From the NCBI GenBank assembly GCA_913058495.1, contig CAJXQC010000006.1:1-64000 (forward strand): DNA of 64,000 nt, given 5' to 3'. The notes beneath the pieces are model-generated. The model worked only from the letters and a program-made list of their open reading frames with translations. It ran no database searches and was not told the DNA's origin. The translations under genes were made by a program, and so were the position numbers. Below, piece by piece: positions 63,001 through 64,000 of this stretch. The DNA is from an uncultured Balneola sp. Lineage in GTDB: Bacteria; Bacteroidota; Rhodothermia; Balneolales; Balneolaceae. Numbering within the stretch: the stretch's first letter is position 1; the number at the start of each line of letters is the position of its first letter.

Positions 63001-64000
63001 TCTTACTTACACTAAATGGAAATCTGATTACTGATGAGAAAGTTGGTCAATCTTCCGTTTCACCAACAAATAATTTACAAGGTTGGGAATATGTAAGTAT
63101 CGATTTTAAAGCAGGTAAGAATGTATTGGTATTAGAAGAGATTGATCCATTTGGCAATATCAGAGGCAGAGAAGAAATTCAAGTGTATGCTCCGGGTAAA
63201 ACCAGCCGACTTAAAGTAACTGCTCCAAGGAATTTCGTTTCTGCTGATGGAGTTTCTTCTGCCTTGATAAGAGTAGAAATACTTGATGAAAATGATATCA
63301 AAGTAGGTGATCAGGTATTAGTAACACTAGATACTGAATTCGGAAATTGGAAAGTTAAAGACAACAATACTAATGAGCCCGGAACTCAGACTTTTATTGA
63401 AGGTGGCGTCGCTGAATTTGAACTTACTTCTACTACTCAACCAAAAACTACTTTGGTTCGTGCTAATTTGGGTATTATAAAAGGAGAAGTAAAAGTAGAA
63501 TTTCTACCTGATCTAAGACCTTTAATTGCTGCAGGTATCATTGAAGGTACGCTTAGATTTAATCAGCAAGTGAACATAAGCTCTGAAAAAGAGGCCGATG
63601 GTTTCGAAAGAGAGTTAAAGCAGCTTTCCTATGATTTCCAGAACTTTACAGGTGATGCAAGACTTGCTTTCTTTATCAAAGGTAAAATAAGCGGGAGATC
63701 ACTTCTGACGGCGGGTTTTGATTCTGAAAAGTCAAAAGAAGATCGATTATTCAGAGATATCAGACCGGACGAATTTTACCCTGTATATGGAGAATCATCT
63801 ATTAAAGGTTTTGATGCACAATCTTCCAGCAGGCTTTATGTACGTGTTGACAGAGGCAAAACTTATGCACTTTATGGTGACTTTATTACTCAGGAAAGAG
63901 ATCAAAATGTACAATTAGGTACATACAGTAGAGCCCAAACCGGTTTAAAAGCAAACTTTGAAGAAGGAAAGATTAAAGCTCAGGCATTTGGTGTAAATGC
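60093..64000 (+). CDS. Giant exported DUF11/SdrD-like protein with a beta-barrel C-terminus (partial at window end)
   Basis: An open frame of more than 1,302 codons from GTG at 60093 to the window end, with no stop. The GTG gives a proper signal peptide (SLISFLVLLLIAGMGEVRAQ) directly; the first ATG falls inside that leader, so a search limited to ATG starts would miss the gene. Ig-like DUF11 modules fill residues about 30-475 and 605-740. CarboxypepD-regulatory-like (about 480-565, IVFDSETNQPIRNAKVTVID) and SdrD-B-like (about 742-800, VIGKVFQDCNENDMQDPGEV) modules are included. From about 1184 (NFTGDARLAFFIKGKISGRS, then FDSEKSKEDRLFRDIRPDEF, YPVYGES) it looks like the start of an outer-membrane barrel. 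Large proteins with this plan are known in this phylum, with unknown function. Confidence 0.88.
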   Translation, partial: MYKINSLISFLVLLLIAGMGEVRAQNAPTSGTSIKNQVTTTYSETGETLPIEILSNEVNVVVDATVDFALELNNSFKRFRGEKVEFDHFLINRGNVASTFDIKIYNWEQGEYDLEDLEWLNGNKSKIQNTDTLFQTITLNPGERFDFKYSGAINEAEDDSITSIVNVEAISREFDVRLLKRDSVYVLSGARIDLTKTQSGDQEKLPNQNYTYTIAGINNGDVSALPRSGITIDGIASNKIILLDSIPSNVSFVQFTETTNGQELYGYEGNGKYEFSSSLPSDPEIVSFIGLAFDELGSGEEFSTTFEVQINPGASEKIENRAEISYSDPEDNLVIDDVSDNVIAFLPSNGATIDYFTDDTFGKKTGTSSIGRKLHLQATAAACNEFRSKIDTTEITLKSFETSDSEKFIGIETGINTSLFRIAGGVATRNAADFDVVIGNDILETVEDDVIQARLNCSGINNIGDGGEGARIETTVIVDPYGIVFDSETNQPIRNAKVTVIDVTGANNGGDAGGRAKVYETDGTTPAPSEYITGPDGRFAFRYLETGTYKVEVETPEGYTFSSEVPLGLLPTGRKVDTLASYGKDWVFSNVPQGTNFDIPLDPQARGVLFTNKTVDRPTAEIGDYINYTITIKSEAINTVRNLFIDDLLPFGFEYQLGSTKLDGVKLQDPEGDKGPSLKFDVGDIESGTTKELTYRVFVGPGSEKGKGINVAVAKSDEVVVKSSNEAKVKVEVRGGLFNDNAYVIGKVFQDCNENDMQDPGEVGVPGVRLYMENGTFVVTDSEGKYTFYAVSPNKHVLKVDNYSLPEGSKLSVLDNRHANDPSSRFVDVKKGQLHRADFAICECTPGVNEEINSRRELLSQTSKDALSGSLKRSFTLNESNAQSGRGQFENASGTVDGKASVSRKAATSPDGKLTNNAKEEEGAPSQGRLLEEALMEAEDGLGFLNLSNNDTLSVNNYTIWAKGKSGAKFLLTLNGNLITDEKVGQSSVSPTNNLQGWEYVSIDFKAGKNVLVLEEIDPFGNIRGREEIQVYAPGKTSRLKVTAPRNFVSADGVSSALIRVEILDENDIKVGDQVLVTLDTEFGNWKVKDNNTNEPGTQTFIEGGVAEFELTSTTQPKTTLVRANLGIIKGEVKVEFLPDLRPLIAAGIIEGTLRFNQQVNISSEKEADGFERELKQLSYDFQNFTGDARLAFFIKGKISGRSLLTAGFDSEKSKEDRLFRDIRPDEFYPVYGESSIKGFDAQSSSRLYVRVDRGKTYALYGDFITQERDQNVQLGTYSRAQTGLKANFEEGKIKAQAFGVN

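Overview
The window looks like a chromosomal segment from a Gram-negative, AT-rich member of the Bacteroidota/Balneolota (FCB) group. Signs of this are outer-membrane beta-barrel proteins, DUF11-rich surface proteins, a fused isobutyryl-CoA mutase, LA_2272-type surface repeats, a DUF5777 barrel, and at least one promoter matching the Bacteroidota pattern (TTTG, 19 bases, TAnnTTTG). The taxonomic call is inference. No rRNA, tRNA, CRISPR array or intact insertion sequence was found.

Layout. (1) 1-3509: the distal part of an integron cassette array. Six attC-like sites of about 86-92 bases share a GTTATG-type right core and the paired arms AAGCG..AAGCGG / CCGCTTAAACGC. They separate cassettes with a small DUF7660-like protein, an exported DUF6794-like protein, a small lipoprotein, a HigBA-type toxin-antitoxin pair and a Gp49-like/Xre toxin-antitoxin pair. 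The integrase would lie left of the window. Just past the last attC is an antitoxin gene with a truncated toxin remnant. (2) 3986-7456: icmF, then palindrome-rich intergenic repeats. (3) 7902-16052: mixed envelope genes, including a glycosyltransferase, a 30-residue-repeat membrane protein, a PH-domain protein, MsrB, a surface-repeat protein, cyclophilin, and a PagL-like protein with a likely TTG start. (4) 16180-31750: a tight operon of eleven genes, nine of which look like a Pel-type exopolysaccharide system. It has a REC-histidine kinase, REC-GAF protein, two PelF-like glycosyltransferases, a PelG-like membrane protein, an HD-GYP-like protein with a degenerate motif, a PelA-hydrolase-like lipoprotein, a polytopic GT-C-like protein, and a 1295-residue protein joining a DUF2194 deacetylase-like region, a TPR region and an outer-membrane barrel (PelA deacetylase plus PelB in one chain). 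It ends with DUF2752 and TM2 proteins. This is the most interesting system in the window. (5) 31745-33565: a cytochrome-like lipoprotein with a CX4CH motif, YceI and a DUF5777 barrel. (6) 33879-54156: largely housekeeping: mltG, an LpoA-like protein, the compact efp-accB-accC-gcvH-guaA run, an NSS transporter, pullulanase-metG, an exported amidase, mfd, and VWA/BatD-like genes. (7) 54322-56472: an M23 endopeptidase sitting between the DUF58 gene and its usual Bat partners. (8) 56778-64000: three consecutive DUF11-type surface protein genes. The third starts at a GTG (60093), is open to the window edge, and ends in what looks like the beginning of an outer-membrane barrel.

How parts fit together. 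The Pel-like operon would synthesise (two GT4 enzymes, possibly the GT-C protein), move (PelG-like), trim and deacetylate (GH114 and DUF2194) and export (TPR-barrel) a cationic amino-sugar polymer. Control appears to come from phosphorelay and HD proteins rather than from a PelD-type c-di-GMP receptor. The efp-acc-gcvH-guaA run groups growth functions. The DUF11 trio is a likely surface or extracellular assembly.
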